From: an uncultured bacterium
GTDB lineage: Bacteria; Armatimonadota; UBA5829
Direction: 5' to 3'
NCBI GenBank assembly: GCA_938074205.1
Contig: CALJES010000002.1
Span: 124,001-188,000, forward strand
DNA: 64,000 nt
Under the pieces are notes generated by a model, which saw only the letters and a program-made list of their open reading frames with translations, was not told the DNA's origin and searched no databases. Positions 44,576 to 53,775 of this stretch are shown here, piece after piece. Position numbers and translations under genes: made by a program. Positions within the stretch are counted from its first letter, which is position 1; each line of letters starts with the position of its first letter.

Positions 44576-46402
44576 TCATTCGGTTGGTGCCGGAACTACC
44601 ACTCGCTTAGGCGGCAAGGTAATCTCTCGGTCTGTACGATACACGAGCCCTGTTCTAATAGCAAATACAATGGGCGGCTCGTCAGGTCCCGGATAGTATG
44701 AGAACCTGTGCTCGGTAATGTCCGTTCCGGATTGTTCCAGTCTAATTGTCTGATCGCTTTTGGTCGACGCAGCATACATAGCACCGGCAGACGCAAGAGC
44801 TTTCTGCAAAGCCTCCCACTGGTCGGCGCGCAAAGATCTTACTTCCAAGTGTTTTGTAACAAGCTCTGTTCTTTGTGATTCATCTAAGAGTGCATAGAAA
44901 CGAAGTATGTGTCGGTTGCGTGCCGCATCACCCGCGCCCAGGTTTACCAGCTGGGAGTTCAGCATTATGGTATTATCAATTTGCTCGTCGCGTAGGCAGG
45001 CTATTTGGACGAGGTCTTGCAGCTGCAAGCCGTCGTTCAGGTCGCCTCTGGCAATCCAGTAGTCGATCCACACCTGTGGCACTTCCCAAGCTCGCTTCCT
45101 AAACCACTCGCGGTCTCGAAACCTTATCACGTTTCTCGCTTTTTCCCAGTTAGCGCCAAAGAGTTTTCTAACCAGTTCCAAATACTCACCCAGGGTTTTT
45201 TCCCCTCCTTCTATGGAAGCCGGGCTCCCTGGGAAGTAATCGGAAATGATGTTGAGCCCCGTGGTGCTGGCAATAGCCTTTAGCACCATCGGATACGTTG
45301 CGACTGTTTGCTCAGTGAACAAAGTTATTCGGCGAAGGAGTGCTGGATCCGATCCCGTGTCGCGAGTCATTTCCGTTTGGCCTCCATTAGACTTAGCTGC
45401 GGCGGCTAGATCGCGCTGCAAGTCGTTCGCAACCTCATCTCGCGACTTACCGTCTTTGAGCGCCACGATTGCTTTGCCCAGAGCTTTGGCAACTTGGCTT
45501 GAAGGATCGAGTATTGGTATGTCAAAGTGGTCGGTGGGCGTTCCAATTCTTATCCGTCCCAGAATACTTTTGTCGAGGAATTTCAGTAGCTGCGAGGGGT
45601 TCTTAGAGTTAATGGTTATCTGCAGTTTCTCAACACGAGAGATGATTTTGCTGTGATCTTCCGAGGCGCCAATGCTGTGCAATAGGGAGTCATAAGATGT
45701 CGCCAGCTCGCGGACATTTTCTTGCAGATTTCGAGGAAGTGAGGCCACGGGAAAAGCGATTTCGCTGGCCTGAACAAAAGCATTACGCGCCTCCGGATAC
45801 CCATTGAGAAACTCTACCAGTTCTTTTCCCAGAGGCTCTGTGGCTAGCACGTAACGCCAGGGATCGGATGTTTTCAGTGCAGAAGCTTCGGTAGGCGAAA
45901 GAGACACCAGGTTAACCAAGTCGGATATGACACTCTCCCGCTTTTCTCGTTCTCGTCGTTTCTCGGCATCTTCTGCAGCCGATCTCAGCGACTCCTCCTC
46001 TGCGCGTTGATCATCTCCCTGCCAAAGTTTGTAAGCGACTTGATTTTCTTCCGAAACTTGTCTCCACTGAAAACGCAGGACTGTGGCAAGCTCATTCATC
46101 AGCTCTCGCAGCTTCATTCCCTTGGCGTGGATGATCACTTTTCGATCGTAGACCGTCCAGTCATTGTCGTCCAAACCCGCGATAAGACTGACTCCAGTCA
46201 AGTTACTGAGCTTGGCTAAGACTTCGGCAATACGGCTCCCGTCTGAGGCGAAATCAACCGTTTTTTCCAACCGCGGGTCTTTAGCGACTGCAAGCGAGCT
46301 GTTTTCTGAAGCTGTCAAGGCCTGAACGTTTAGAGCTAGGCAGGAAAAAAGGCCTATAATAGCAGTGCTAAGAAGTTGCTTCGGTGTTATCCTGCGGATC
46401 AT
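44576..46402 (-). CDS. Secreted protein of unknown function with STN-like N-terminal domain
   Basis: I do not recognise this 608-residue protein. It has a signal peptide (LLSTAIIGLFSCLALNVQA), then an STN/secretin-N-like fold at about 40-120 (RIAEVLAKLSNLTGVSLIAG ... KGMKLRELMNELATVLRFQW). A highly charged helical stretch (DQRAEEESLRSAAEDAEKRR) follows. A second STN-like unit lies in the middle, near VLKAIASTTGLNIISDYFPG with KTLGEYLELVRKLFGANW. The C-terminus ends in RVVVPAPTE. ATG 46402 has GGTGA 6 nt upstream. It could be a periplasmic adaptor, but no partner is adjacent. Confidence 0.65.
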   Translation of the reverse strand: MIRRITPKQLLSTAIIGLFSCLALNVQALTASENSSLAVAKDPRLEKTVDFASDGSRIAEVLAKLSNLTGVSLIAGLDDNDWTVYDRKVIIHAKGMKLRELMNELATVLRFQWRQVSEENQVAYKLWQGDDQRAEEESLRSAAEDAEKRREREKRESVISDLVNLVSLSPTEASALKTSDPWRYVLATEPLGKELVEFLNGYPEARNAFVQASEIAFPVASLPRNLQENVRELATSYDSLLHSIGASEDHSKIISRVEKLQITINSKNPSQLLKFLDKSILGRIRIGTPTDHFDIPILDPSSQVAKALGKAIVALKDGKSRDEVANDLQRDLAAAAKSNGGQTEMTRDTGSDPALLRRITLFTEQTVATYPMVLKAIASTTGLNIISDYFPGSPASIEGGEKTLGEYLELVRKLFGANWEKARNVIRFRDREWFRKRAWEVPQVWIDYWIARGDLNDGLQLQDLVQIACLRDEQIDNTIMLNSQLVNLGAGDAARNRHILRFYALLDESQRTELVTKHLEVRSLRADQWEALQKALASAGAMYAASTKSDQTIRLEQSGTDITEHRFSYYPGPDEPPIVFAIRTGLVYRTDREITLPPKRVVVPAPTE

Positions 46403-46471
46403 ATCCAATCACCGGATTCTAGAATGCTGTGCTTACGGCAAAATGCCAAATGGGATACGGAAGGAGGCCTT

Positions 46472-46927
46472 CTATTGTTCCGTCGGCCCGCCGTTTTCAA
46501 CGGTTGGGACCGTTTTCAGTGCAGGGTGCGTAGCTTGAATGAGACCTAGGATTATCAGGGTACCTATAGCTATACGAGCGAATCCGCCTATCCAAAGGTC
46601 TACGAGTCTTATGGAATGCGATCGATTCAAAAAGACTGCGTGCGCAATGTCTCTGACAAATTGAGGATGTACAAGCACCAGAATGCCGCCGACGATTGAA
46701 AGTATCGATACAATTGCTAGAATCTCCCTGTAGCCAACCGCGTGCTCCAGAACACCGAGGAGTAGCAGAACACCGAACAGCAGCGGCCAGATACCCCACA
46801 CGTAGAATGAAGGCGATTCGATCCAATTAGGCAAGTGTTTGATCCACCATTGCGCAAGGATGACCTGGGACAACCCGATCAGTACCACGACTATTGCTAG
46901 CACAACCAAGATCTTTCTGATAGCCAT
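46472..46927 (-). CDS. Small four-span membrane protein of unknown function
   Basis: Predicted 151-residue inner-membrane protein with about four hydrophobic spans (ILVVLAIVVVLIGLSQVILA, VWGIWPLLFGVLLLLGVL, ILAIVSILSIVGGILVL, FARIAIGTLIILGLIQA). No enzymatic motif is visible. I use ATG 46927, which has GGAGG 7 nt upstream. Monocistronic or cotranscribed with the gene at 44576-46402, 69 nt downstream. Confidence 0.7.
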   Translation of the reverse strand: MAIRKILVVLAIVVVLIGLSQVILAQWWIKHLPNWIESPSFYVWGIWPLLFGVLLLLGVLEHAVGYREILAIVSILSIVGGILVLVHPQFVRDIAHAVFLNRSHSIRLVDLWIGGFARIAIGTLIILGLIQATHPALKTVPTVENGGPTEQ

Positions 46928-47010
46928 TTCTTCGCCTCCGTCCAAATTAGGCCGGCTTCTGGTTTGGTTACTCTAGGAAGCCTTTTCTGGGCCATGTAAG
47001 TACGAGCAGA

Positions 47011-48057
47011 TCACTGAGCTAGCGAATACCAAACGGAATCCTCACTGATTCTGGCTTCAATATCTATCCCGAAAAAGTCTGCAATGGGAGACAGGACTTC
47101 CGGATTCGATTTCCATACCCTGCTAACTGCTGTCCTAACAACTTCCACTCCGGCACGTGTCATTTTGCCCAAAGGCCTCCTACACATTCCTGAGGGCATG
47201 CCAAGCCCCGCCATAAGTGTCTTGATGGGCAATGGGTTTCTATACCTGTCATTTACAACTACAGTTTCACCAGATGGTAACTTTCTTGGATTGTCCACTT
47301 TAACAGTAACGATGCCTAGAAGCGGCGCGATAGCGTCCGCAACTTGCCGAGCGCCTTCTACGTCGCCTTTAGCAGCTAGATTTACCATCCTGCTAACAGC
47401 TGCGGGGACAACGTTTGACGCTACTGAAATAACACCGTCGGCGCAAATCTCTGGGTCGGTCATCATTTTGAACGTTATATCGTCGTCGCCGCTAAGTATC
47501 GAGAAGTCTTGTCCCAGTAACTTTCTCGTGCGCGCCATTCGGTCAAGGTCGCCTGTAGCTTCCTTTACAGCCGAAACGTTCGGGCATTGCGCGTGCAAAA
47601 TAGCAAGGTCTTCTACCGACAAGGCTGTTCCCGTCCGACCTGGAATTACATACGGCACAACTACGGTGTTTGGAAATTCCTTTGCTACTGCACCGTGATA
47701 TTCGTCGCGAAGTTCCTGAGAAGACGGACCGTTGTAGTAACAGTCAACCAGCAATACAGCTTGCGCGCCGGATTTCACAGCGTGGCGAGTACTTGCTATC
47801 GCTTCTTCAGTCGAGTTGCTGCCAGTGCCTGCAAGAACACCGCATCGTTCCTTGCATAGCGCTATGACTCGGTCTATGACATCGTTGTGTTCTTCCCAGT
47901 TTAGAGTTGGCGATTCTCCTGTGGTTCCGACTGGCACCAGACCGTCAATCCCCTGCGAGATTTGAAACTCGACGAGCTTTTCGAGTCCATCCCAATCAAT
48001 CGAGTTATCTGATTTGAAGGGAGTAATTATCGCTGTCCACGTACCTTGCAGTTTCAT
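47011..48057 (-). CDS. dapA: Dihydrodipicolinate synthase family protein with C-terminal extension
   Basis: Predicted 348-residue class I aldolase-like lyase. The barrel carries VPVGTTGESPTLNW, VVPYVIPGRTGT (catalytic Tyr region, where DapA usually has YNVPGRTG) and NVSAVKEATGDLDRMAR with the Schiff-base Lys. DapA is about 290 residues; here about 60 extra residues follow the barrel (MTRAGVEVVRTAVSRVWKSN ... SVWYSLAQ). ATG 48057 has GGGAGGA 6 nt upstream. It may make lysine/diaminopimelate precursors or belong to a related N-acetylneuraminate-lyase-type branch. Divergent from the flagellar block. Confidence 0.85.
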   Translation of the reverse strand: MKLQGTWTAIITPFKSDNSIDWDGLEKLVEFQISQGIDGLVPVGTTGESPTLNWEEHNDVIDRVIALCKERCGVLAGTGSNSTEEAIASTRHAVKSGAQAVLLVDCYYNGPSSQELRDEYHGAVAKEFPNTVVVPYVIPGRTGTALSVEDLAILHAQCPNVSAVKEATGDLDRMARTRKLLGQDFSILSGDDDITFKMMTDPEICADGVISVASNVVPAAVSRMVNLAAKGDVEGARQVADAIAPLLGIVTVKVDNPRKLPSGETVVVNDRYRNPLPIKTLMAGLGMPSGMCRRPLGKMTRAGVEVVRTAVSRVWKSNPEVLSPIADFFGIDIEARISEDSVWYSLAQ

Positions 48058-48185
48058 TTTAGTCCTCCCGAAGTACAACTGTCTCTTAGGCCAAACCTCT
48101 ACCTTGGGCTAGTCTATTTTAAGCTGCGCGGTCTTGATGCGCAAGGTGAAATCAGTTTTTGTTGCTTAGGTCCTCTACTGACTGC

Positions 48186-48213
48186 TAAAGGCTTGGCGTT
48201 ATTCGGTCGATAC
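48186..48213 (+). promoter_or_regulatory. Sigma-28-like promoter of flgF
   Basis: TAAAGGCT (48186-48193), a 12-nt spacer and GTCGATAC (48206-48213), close to the flagellar consensus TAAAGTTT-N11-GCCGATAA. The expected start near 48219 lies just before GGAGGGAG (48221-48228) and the flgF ATG at 48232, so the leader is very short. Confidence 0.65.
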
Positions 48214-48231
48214 CTCCTATGGAGGGAGACC

Positions 48232-48921
48232 ATGGTAAGAGCTCTCTACGTAGCGGCAAGCGGAATGGTCGCTCAAGCAAACAAGCAGGATGTAATTGCC
48301 AATAACATTGCCAACGCCCAGACGCCGGGCTTTAAGCGCGAGCGGGTGACTAATGTCGCTTTTGCCGAAGTCTTTAGACGGCAGTTGGTATTTGGAGCGT
48401 CAAGAAACCAAACGGTGTACCCTAGTTCAACGGTCGACCCCGTTAAGACCATACCCGAGCAATCGGTTGACACGTCACAGGGTACTATACGAACTACAAA
48501 CAACCCTTTAGACCTGGCAATCGAAGGCCCTGGCTTTTTCGAAGTGATATATCCCGGAGGTATCCGATACACTCGAGCCGGCAACTTTGCCCTGAACTCG
48601 TCGCGCGAATTATGCACCCTTGACGGTGCGAAAGTTCAAGGAGCATCCGGACCTATACGCTTGCCCGCCGGTGATATTCAGATCTGTTCCGACGGAATCA
48701 TTCTAGCCAATGGTCAGCAGGTCGATAGATTGAAGATCTTCGGCGCAAGCCAAGGAAAAACAAGGGTTGTGTCCGGGGCCCTTGAGGAGTCGAACGTCAA
48801 GGTGGTAGAAGAACTAGCTGATATGATTGTCAACCTAAGATCGTTCGAAGCAAATCAAAAAATCGTCATCAGTGTAGATCACACGTTAGATAAGCTCATC
48901 AATGAGGCTGGGCGCATTTAG
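48232..48921 (+). CDS. flgF: Flagellar basal-body rod protein FlgF
   Basis: Predicted 229-residue proximal rod protein. The N-terminal rod motif RALYVAASGMVAQANKQDVI followed by NNIANAQTPGFKRERV, and the C-terminal [20 protein letters not shown], are FlgF/FlgG-type. The middle has the FlgE/F/G domain with PLDLAIEGPGFFEV and YTRAGNFALNSSRELCT. It is shorter than FlgG, so FlgF (FlhO-like) is preferred. ATG 48232 has GGAGGGAG just upstream; longer in-frame starts would overlap the promoter and dapA. First gene of the flagellar block. Confidence 0.9.
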   Translation: MVRALYVAASGMVAQANKQDVIANNIANAQTPGFKRERVTNVAFAEVFRRQLVFGASRNQTVYPSSTVDPVKTIPEQSVDTSQGTIRTTNNPLDLAIEGPGFFEVIYPGGIRYTRAGNFALNSSRELCTLDGAKVQGASGPIRLPAGDIQICSDGIILANGQQVDRLKIFGASQGKTRVVSGALEESNVKVVEELADMIVNLRSFEANQKIVISVDHTLDKLINEAGRI

Positions 48922-48999
48922 AGGGGAATTTGCTAGCGATTTACTGTTGATTAGTAGAGTCATTTACGAAGAAACCATAGCTCGAACGGAGGAACAAGC

Positions 49000-49788
49000 A
49001 TGATTCGCAGTTTGCATACGGCAGCAACAGGTATGGAAGCGCAGCAGCTCAACATGGACATCATCGCCCACAATTTAGCTAACGTCAACACGACAGCTTT
49101 TAAGAGATCCAGAGTCGACTTCCAAGACCTGTTGTACCAAACAATTCGAGCTGCGGGCTCCACGCAGGCGCAAGGACTTAGGGTTCCAACAGGTATACAA
49201 GTTGGATTAGGCGTACGGAGTGCGGCAACTCAGAAGGTGTTTACACAGGGCGATTTTCAAGAGACGGGCAACACCTGGGACTTGTTGATTGAAGGTGCTG
49301 GCTTCTTCCAAGTAACCCTGCCCTCGGGCGAGTTAGCTTACACTCGAGATGGCTCGTTTAAGATTGATGCTTCCGGAAGGGTCGTGACGTCAGACGGTTA
49401 CCCATTGGAGCCAGCAATAACTATACCTCCCGGTGCCGAAAAGGTCGACATTGGGGAGGACGGCACGGTGTCCGTCACGATCGCTGGGCAAAGTGCGCCG
49501 CAAGAAGTCGGGAGTATCCAACTAGTTAACTTTATCAATCCTGCTGGACTCGAAAGCCTGGGAAGAAACTTATTTGCCAAAACTGAAGCTTCCGGTGAAC
49601 CTGTCCCAGGCATTCCAGGGCAGGACGGGTTAGGCACCATAGCTCAAGGATTTCTGGAAATGTCTAATGTGAAGGTTGTAGAAGAGATGGTCAATATGAT
49701 TCTTGCGCAACGTGCATACGAGGTCAATTCCAAGACAATCCAGACTGCGGATGAAATGTTGAGCATTGCCAACAACATTCGCCGGTAG
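49000..49788 (+). CDS. flgG: Flagellar basal-body rod protein FlgG
   Basis: Predicted 262-residue distal rod protein. [20 protein letters not shown] and [20 protein letters not shown] open the protein. [20 protein letters not shown] and [20 protein letters not shown] form the central domain and [20 protein letters not shown] is the C-terminal helix. Length fits FlgG exactly (about 260). GGAGGA precedes the ATG. It follows flgF after 78 nt and precedes flgA. Confidence 0.95.
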   Translation: MIRSLHTAATGMEAQQLNMDIIAHNLANVNTTAFKRSRVDFQDLLYQTIRAAGSTQAQGLRVPTGIQVGLGVRSAATQKVFTQGDFQETGNTWDLLIEGAGFFQVTLPSGELAYTRDGSFKIDASGRVVTSDGYPLEPAITIPPGAEKVDIGEDGTVSVTIAGQSAPQEVGSIQLVNFINPAGLESLGRNLFAKTEASGEPVPGIPGQDGLGTIAQGFLEMSNVKVVEEMVNMILAQRAYEVNSKTIQTADEMLSIANNIRR

Positions 49789-49799
49789 AGTAGTTTGCT

Positions 49800-50780
49800 A
49801 TGTGGGCGCGCAGTCTTCCAGCGTTTATACTGGTGATATCTAGCTTGCCGATGGCCTGCAATGCAGAGCGGTTCGGATCTGTGGCAATGGAAGTGTGCTT
49901 TTTGCCTCGCGTCGAAGTTCAGCCTGCGAGACCGGTGAGGCTGGGCGATATAGCAAAGATTCAGGGTCCTTCAGCCGCAGTCGAAAAGGCAAGGTCTATT
50001 ATTGTTGCGATTGGCCCCCTGCCTGGCAAAGTTGCTAACCTTTTTTCTGGACAGCTACGTCAGCGCATCCAGGCAGAAATGCAGTTTCCAGTCAAGGTAA
50101 GCGGCGCGGAGAATACGACCCTCGTGGGCAAGTCGATTCGTTTCAAGGGTACTGAGCTGGCTGAGTTTGCCAAGGCGTACCTAGAATCGCAACTGTCAAA
50201 TAGTACCACCTCCTTGCACGAGGTAGAAATCTGTCGTGTTCCCGGCGATATGATTGTAGCTGCGGGTGAATCTTGCCAGCTGAAAGCAAGACTCCTTAGT
50301 CCGACGCTAACGGCAGGTCCCAAGTCTGTCGCGGTTGATATCGTCGTGGACGATAGGGTATCGGCAAGTACCAGTGTTGGTTTGGTGGTTCATGAGATAG
50401 GGGAAGTTTTGGTTTCTACAAGAGAAATTCGACAGGGCGAGGTCATAGGACCCGATAACACGAGTTGGGAAATTCGTGACATCACCAAAATCAAATCACC
50501 GATAAAAAGAGAGTACGGCGACGGCAATAGCCTAGTGGTCAAGAGAACGATAACTGCTGGTACTATTTTGACTAGTGCGGACGTTGCACCTACCTTCGTA
50601 GTTCGGCGAGGCGAAACAGTGATGGTCACCGTTAAGTGTGGACGGGTCACACTGCATACAACTGGTGAAGCCAAGCAAGATGGAACAGTTGGGGACCTGA
50701 TCCGCGTAAGACCACCGGTGTCAAGCGAAGACATACAAGCGAAAGTATTAGCACCTGGCATTGTGACGGTTGAGAGATAG
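49800..50780 (+). CDS. flgA: Flagellar P-ring assembly chaperone FlgA
   Basis: Predicted 326-residue periplasmic chaperone for FlgI. A signal peptide (SLPAFILVISSLPMACNA) is followed by an N-terminal domain, an SAF domain (about 200-265, EVLVSTREIRQGEVIGPDNT) and the C-terminal FlgA beta domain with FVVRRGETVMVTVKCGRVTL and GEAKQDGTVGDLIRVRP. It is longer than the E. coli protein (219). It lies between flgG and flgH. Confidence 0.9.
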   Translation: MWARSLPAFILVISSLPMACNAERFGSVAMEVCFLPRVEVQPARPVRLGDIAKIQGPSAAVEKARSIIVAIGPLPGKVANLFSGQLRQRIQAEMQFPVKVSGAENTTLVGKSIRFKGTELAEFAKAYLESQLSNSTTSLHEVEICRVPGDMIVAAGESCQLKARLLSPTLTAGPKSVAVDIVVDDRVSASTSVGLVVHEIGEVLVSTREIRQGEVIGPDNTSWEIRDITKIKSPIKREYGDGNSLVVKRTITAGTILTSADVAPTFVVRRGETVMVTVKCGRVTLHTTGEAKQDGTVGDLIRVRPPVSSEDIQAKVLAPGIVTVER

Positions 50781-50792
50781 TGAGGTTGAAAA

Positions 50793-51374
50793 ATGGTACG
50801 AACATACGTTGTTGCCACTATAGCTAGCCTGGTTGCTTTGATGACAACTTCTTGCGCCGAATCGTTGTGGCAGGCTAGTTCACAGAACTCCCTGTACTCG
50901 GACAGAAAGGCCTCTAGAGTCGGCGACATACTAACTGTGCTGATCGTGGAGTCGGCTTCATCCAGCAGTTCAGCGTCGACCGACGCAAAGAAGGACACTA
51001 AGACTGAGGTCGGTCCAGGCGCAGGGCCTATAATCAAGAATATTCCAGCTCTTAGCTACGAGGGTGGAGACCAATTAAAAGCCTCAGGGTCAACTACAAG
51101 GACAAGCAAGTTCGTCGCCAAAATGACAGTGACTGTGAAGAGGGTTACAGAGAACGGCAATCTGGAAATCGAGGGTACACGGGTAGTCCAAACAAATCGC
51201 GACAAGGAAGAAATCAAGCTAACCGGCATTGTGCGTCCTGAAGACATAACTCCAGACAACTGTGTCTACTCTACAGCTATAGCAAATGCCCAAATCACGC
51301 ACACAGGTACGGGTCCTGTTAGCAGCCGTCAGAAGGAAGGCATAATCACTAAGTTGCTCAGAATCCTGTTCTAG
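50793..51374 (+). CDS. flgH: Flagellar L-ring protein FlgH
   Basis: Predicted 193-residue outer-membrane L-ring subunit. The hallmark SLYSDRKASRVGDILTVLIV, the MTVTVKRVTENGNLEIEG strand and the C-terminal IVRPEDITPDNCVYSTAIAN are present. The signal peptide ends at LMTTSCAES, where the Cys is preceded by Thr-Thr-Ser rather than a canonical lipobox, so lipidation is uncertain. The protein indicates an outer membrane. It begins 12 nt after flgA. Confidence 0.93.
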   Translation: MVRTYVVATIASLVALMTTSCAESLWQASSQNSLYSDRKASRVGDILTVLIVESASSSSSASTDAKKDTKTEVGPGAGPIIKNIPALSYEGGDQLKASGSTTRTSKFVAKMTVTVKRVTENGNLEIEGTRVVQTNRDKEEIKLTGIVRPEDITPDNCVYSTAIANAQITHTGTGPVSSRQKEGIITKLLRILF

Positions 51375-51412
51375 AGGCTCATTATCGAAATGAACGAGGT
51401 CGCGGTGAAGCA

Positions 51413-52516
51413 ATGATGCTCCAAAGAAAAGTCCTAGTCTTAATAATTTTCCTCTTCGTAAGCCTTGAAATTGCTGTAGCCCAATCTGCCCGTATTAAGG
51501 ATCTTGCCACAATTCAGGGGGTTCGCTCAAATCAGCTGATCGGCTATGGATTGGTTGTAGGGCTAGACGGTACCGGCGATAGCCAGCAGACTGTTTTCAC
51601 CACTCGTTCAATCACAAATCTGCTTGAATCATACGGGATCAGCATTCCGGCCGATAAGATGAAAGTGAAGAATGTTGCGGCTGTAGTAGTGACGGCCGAG
51701 CTCCCACCTTTTGCCCGAGAAGGCACATCTATAGATGTGGTGGTGTCTTCCATCGGGGACGCTCGATCCTTGCAGGGTGGCACATTACTTCAGACACCGT
51801 TGAGGGCGGCAAACGGATTAGTTTACGCCGTAGCACAGGGGCCCATATCCATAGGCGGGATGAGTGTCGGAGCAGGCGGATCGTCAGTGACCAAGAACCA
51901 TCCCACCGTGGGTAGAATTCCAGGCGGGGCAATCGTGGAAAAGGAAACCAGGACAGACTTGACAACTGGGGGCTTTGTAAACGTCACGTTCAGCGAGTCT
52001 GACTTTGTCACCGTGTCCAGAGCTGTTGCTGCGATTAATTCGAAGCTGGGTGGTCTCTACGCAAAGGCAGTAGACGCGAATGTTGTTTCCGTCTCAGTGC
52101 CGACCGAATACAAAGATAACGTGGTGGGTCTTATAGCAGCTATTCAAGAAGTAGAGGTTGATGCTGATGTCGTCGCTCGAGTGGTGGTTAATGAGCGCAC
52201 AGGCACAGTTATAATCGGAGGTCAGGCGCGTATCGATCCTGTGGTTGTTGCCCACGGCAGCCTCACAGTTGAAGTCTCTACTGAAACTCAAGTGAGTCAA
52301 CCTGGTCCTATTTCAGGAGGCCAAACTATCGTTGTGCCTCAGACGAGCGTTAAGGTCGTCGAGGAAAGAGGTTCTTTGGTTCAGTTAAGCGGTTCGACTG
52401 TCAGCGAACTAGTTAGAGCGCTGAACGCTCTTCGGGTGACTCCTAGGGATCTAATTGCAATTCTGCAAGCCATAAAGCAAGCAGGTGCGTTGAAAGCGCA
52501 TTTGGAGTTGATTTGA
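51413..52516 (+). CDS. flgI: Flagellar P-ring protein FlgI
   Basis: Predicted 367-residue periplasmic P-ring subunit. A signal peptide (VLVLIIFLFVSLEIAVAQSA) is followed by RIKDLATIQGVRSNQLIGYG, LVVGLDGTGDSQQTVFTTRS and KVKNVAAVVVTAELPPFARE, all diagnostic. The C-terminus has VDADVVARVVVNERTGTVI and LVRALNALRVTPRDLIAILQ. Length is normal. Together with flgH it argues for a diderm cell. Confidence 0.97.
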   Translation: MMLQRKVLVLIIFLFVSLEIAVAQSARIKDLATIQGVRSNQLIGYGLVVGLDGTGDSQQTVFTTRSITNLLESYGISIPADKMKVKNVAAVVVTAELPPFAREGTSIDVVVSSIGDARSLQGGTLLQTPLRAANGLVYAVAQGPISIGGMSVGAGGSSVTKNHPTVGRIPGGAIVEKETRTDLTTGGFVNVTFSESDFVTVSRAVAAINSKLGGLYAKAVDANVVSVSVPTEYKDNVVGLIAAIQEVEVDADVVARVVVNERTGTVIIGGQARIDPVVVAHGSLTVEVSTETQVSQPGPISGGQTIVVPQTSVKVVEERGSLVQLSGSTVSELVRALNALRVTPRDLIAILQAIKQAGALKAHLELI

Positions 52517-52519
52517 GTA

Positions 52520-52888
52520 ATGAGAATCTGTCAGGTTTCGAATTTTGTAACTTCCAACCAGCTGTCCGACGAGAAACGAAAGCTCAAGGAAGCATGTCGC
52601 GACTTAGAAGCGATATTTCTGAGCTACCTGCTGAAATCTATGCGCAAGACAGTGCAGGAGGCCGACCTATTCGGGTCTCGTCGCGAAGAGGGATTGTTTA
52701 GAGATATGCTCGACACTGAAATCTGCACTCTTGTTTCGCGCGCTCAGTCACTTGGGATAGCAGATATGCTCTACCGCGAACTGTCAAGAGTATTTGATAG
52801 GAGATCTGGTGCGGACCATGCACCTCGGACCGGTGACTTTAGGGAAAAACAAAGCTCACTTCAAGATAATTCTGTAGCCAAGGAGTAA
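52520..52888 (+). CDS. flgJ: Rod-binding protein FlgJ (rod-binding domain only)
   Basis: Predicted 122-residue rod-cap/rod-binding protein. The conserved region KLKEACRDLEAIFLSYLLKS with MRKTVQEADLF and LFRDMLDTEICTLVSRAQSL is the N-terminal FlgJ domain. The muramidase domain of enterobacterial FlgJ is absent, so peptidoglycan clearing must be done by another enzyme. It starts 3 nt after flgI. Confidence 0.88.
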   Translation: MRICQVSNFVTSNQLSDEKRKLKEACRDLEAIFLSYLLKSMRKTVQEADLFGSRREEGLFRDMLDTEICTLVSRAQSLGIADMLYRELSRVFDRRSGADHAPRTGDFREKQSSLQDNSVAKE

Positions 52889-52894
52889 CAAGCA

Positions 52895-53182
52895 ATGTTA
52901 ATCCAACCGAAACGTGTTGATCAAGCTTTGGGTGTGCATTTGTATAAGGTCTACAAGACCGCCCGACCGGAAACGGCAACCAAACTCCAGCGTAGTGATT
53001 TTGCTACCATTTCGAGGTTCTCTCAGTTAGTAGAACGGGGTCGCACGAAAGCCCTAATGCTGCCTGCGGTAAGGGAAGACCTAATTGCACAAGCCAGGGA
53101 AGTACTCTTGACTGGCAAACAACCGGAACCTGAGAAGATAGCTGGCGAGATCATTCGAACTGCTTTAGGAATATTGGAGTAA
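52895..53182 (+). CDS. flgM: Negative regulator of flagellin synthesis FlgM (anti-sigma-28)
   Basis: Predicted 95-residue anti-sigma factor binding the flagellar sigma FliA until the hook is complete. The C-terminal VREDLIAQAREVLLTGKQPE and PEKIAGEIIRTALGIL match the FlgM sigma-binding helices. It starts 6 nt after flgJ. Its presence fits the sigma-28-like promoters at flgF and both flagellins. Short sequence, so moderate certainty. Confidence 0.8.
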   Translation: MLIQPKRVDQALGVHLYKVYKTARPETATKLQRSDFATISRFSQLVERGRTKALMLPAVREDLIAQAREVLLTGKQPEPEKIAGEIIRTALGILE

Positions 53183-53186
53183 AGCC

Positions 53187-53699
53187 ATGGTTTCGAAAGC
53201 TAATCTAGCCAAGAATCTGCTCCAGTGTCTTAAAGACATCTCGGATTTGCTGGACAAGGCGAATGTTCAAGCTAGGCTGGAACAAGAAGCACTCATCGCT
53301 AACGATCCTGCAGGATTGATTGCGACCTGCAAAGCTCAAGATGAGATACTTCAACGTATAGTGGAACTGGACAAATTGGCAGGGGAGATCACCATTGCCT
53401 TATGTGACGAAGGCTGCGAGACTGATACTTCCTCAAGCGATCGGGCGGAGCAAGCCTTGCAGTATTTACCAGAATCATATAACGCTTTGGTACACGAAGA
53501 GATTGGCCGTATTAGGGATTTGGCTAAGCGACTTCAAGAGCAGCACGATATCAACCGCACACTTATTCAGAACGGTTTGGAAATAATAGCCTGCTGTCTT
53601 AGAACGCTTGCCAATGATACCGGCACCAGTTCATATTCACCTGCTGGTTCTGTCAGCGAGGCTGCTCCCATAGTCTTGAGCCTCGATCGTAAGGTCTAG
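53187..53699 (+). CDS. flgN: Flagellar export chaperone FlgN-like protein
   Basis: Predicted 170-residue largely helical cytosolic protein in the position of flgN, between flgM and flgK. Helices such as LLQCLKDISDLLDKANVQAR and EIGRIRDLAKRLQEQHDINR plus ALIANDPAGLIATCKAQDEI fit the FlgN four-helix pattern. FlgN delivers FlgK and FlgL to the export gate. Identification relies on context and composition. Confidence 0.75.
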   Translation: MVSKANLAKNLLQCLKDISDLLDKANVQARLEQEALIANDPAGLIATCKAQDEILQRIVELDKLAGEITIALCDEGCETDTSSSDRAEQALQYLPESYNALVHEEIGRIRDLAKRLQEQHDINRTLIQNGLEIIACCLRTLANDTGTSSYSPAGSVSEAAPIVLSLDRKV

Positions 53700-53775
53700 G
53701 TATGATGCGCTTCGGATGGTGAAGAAGCACGAACGCTGACATACGGAGTGTCCTGGTCTTAAAGGGATAAAAGCG

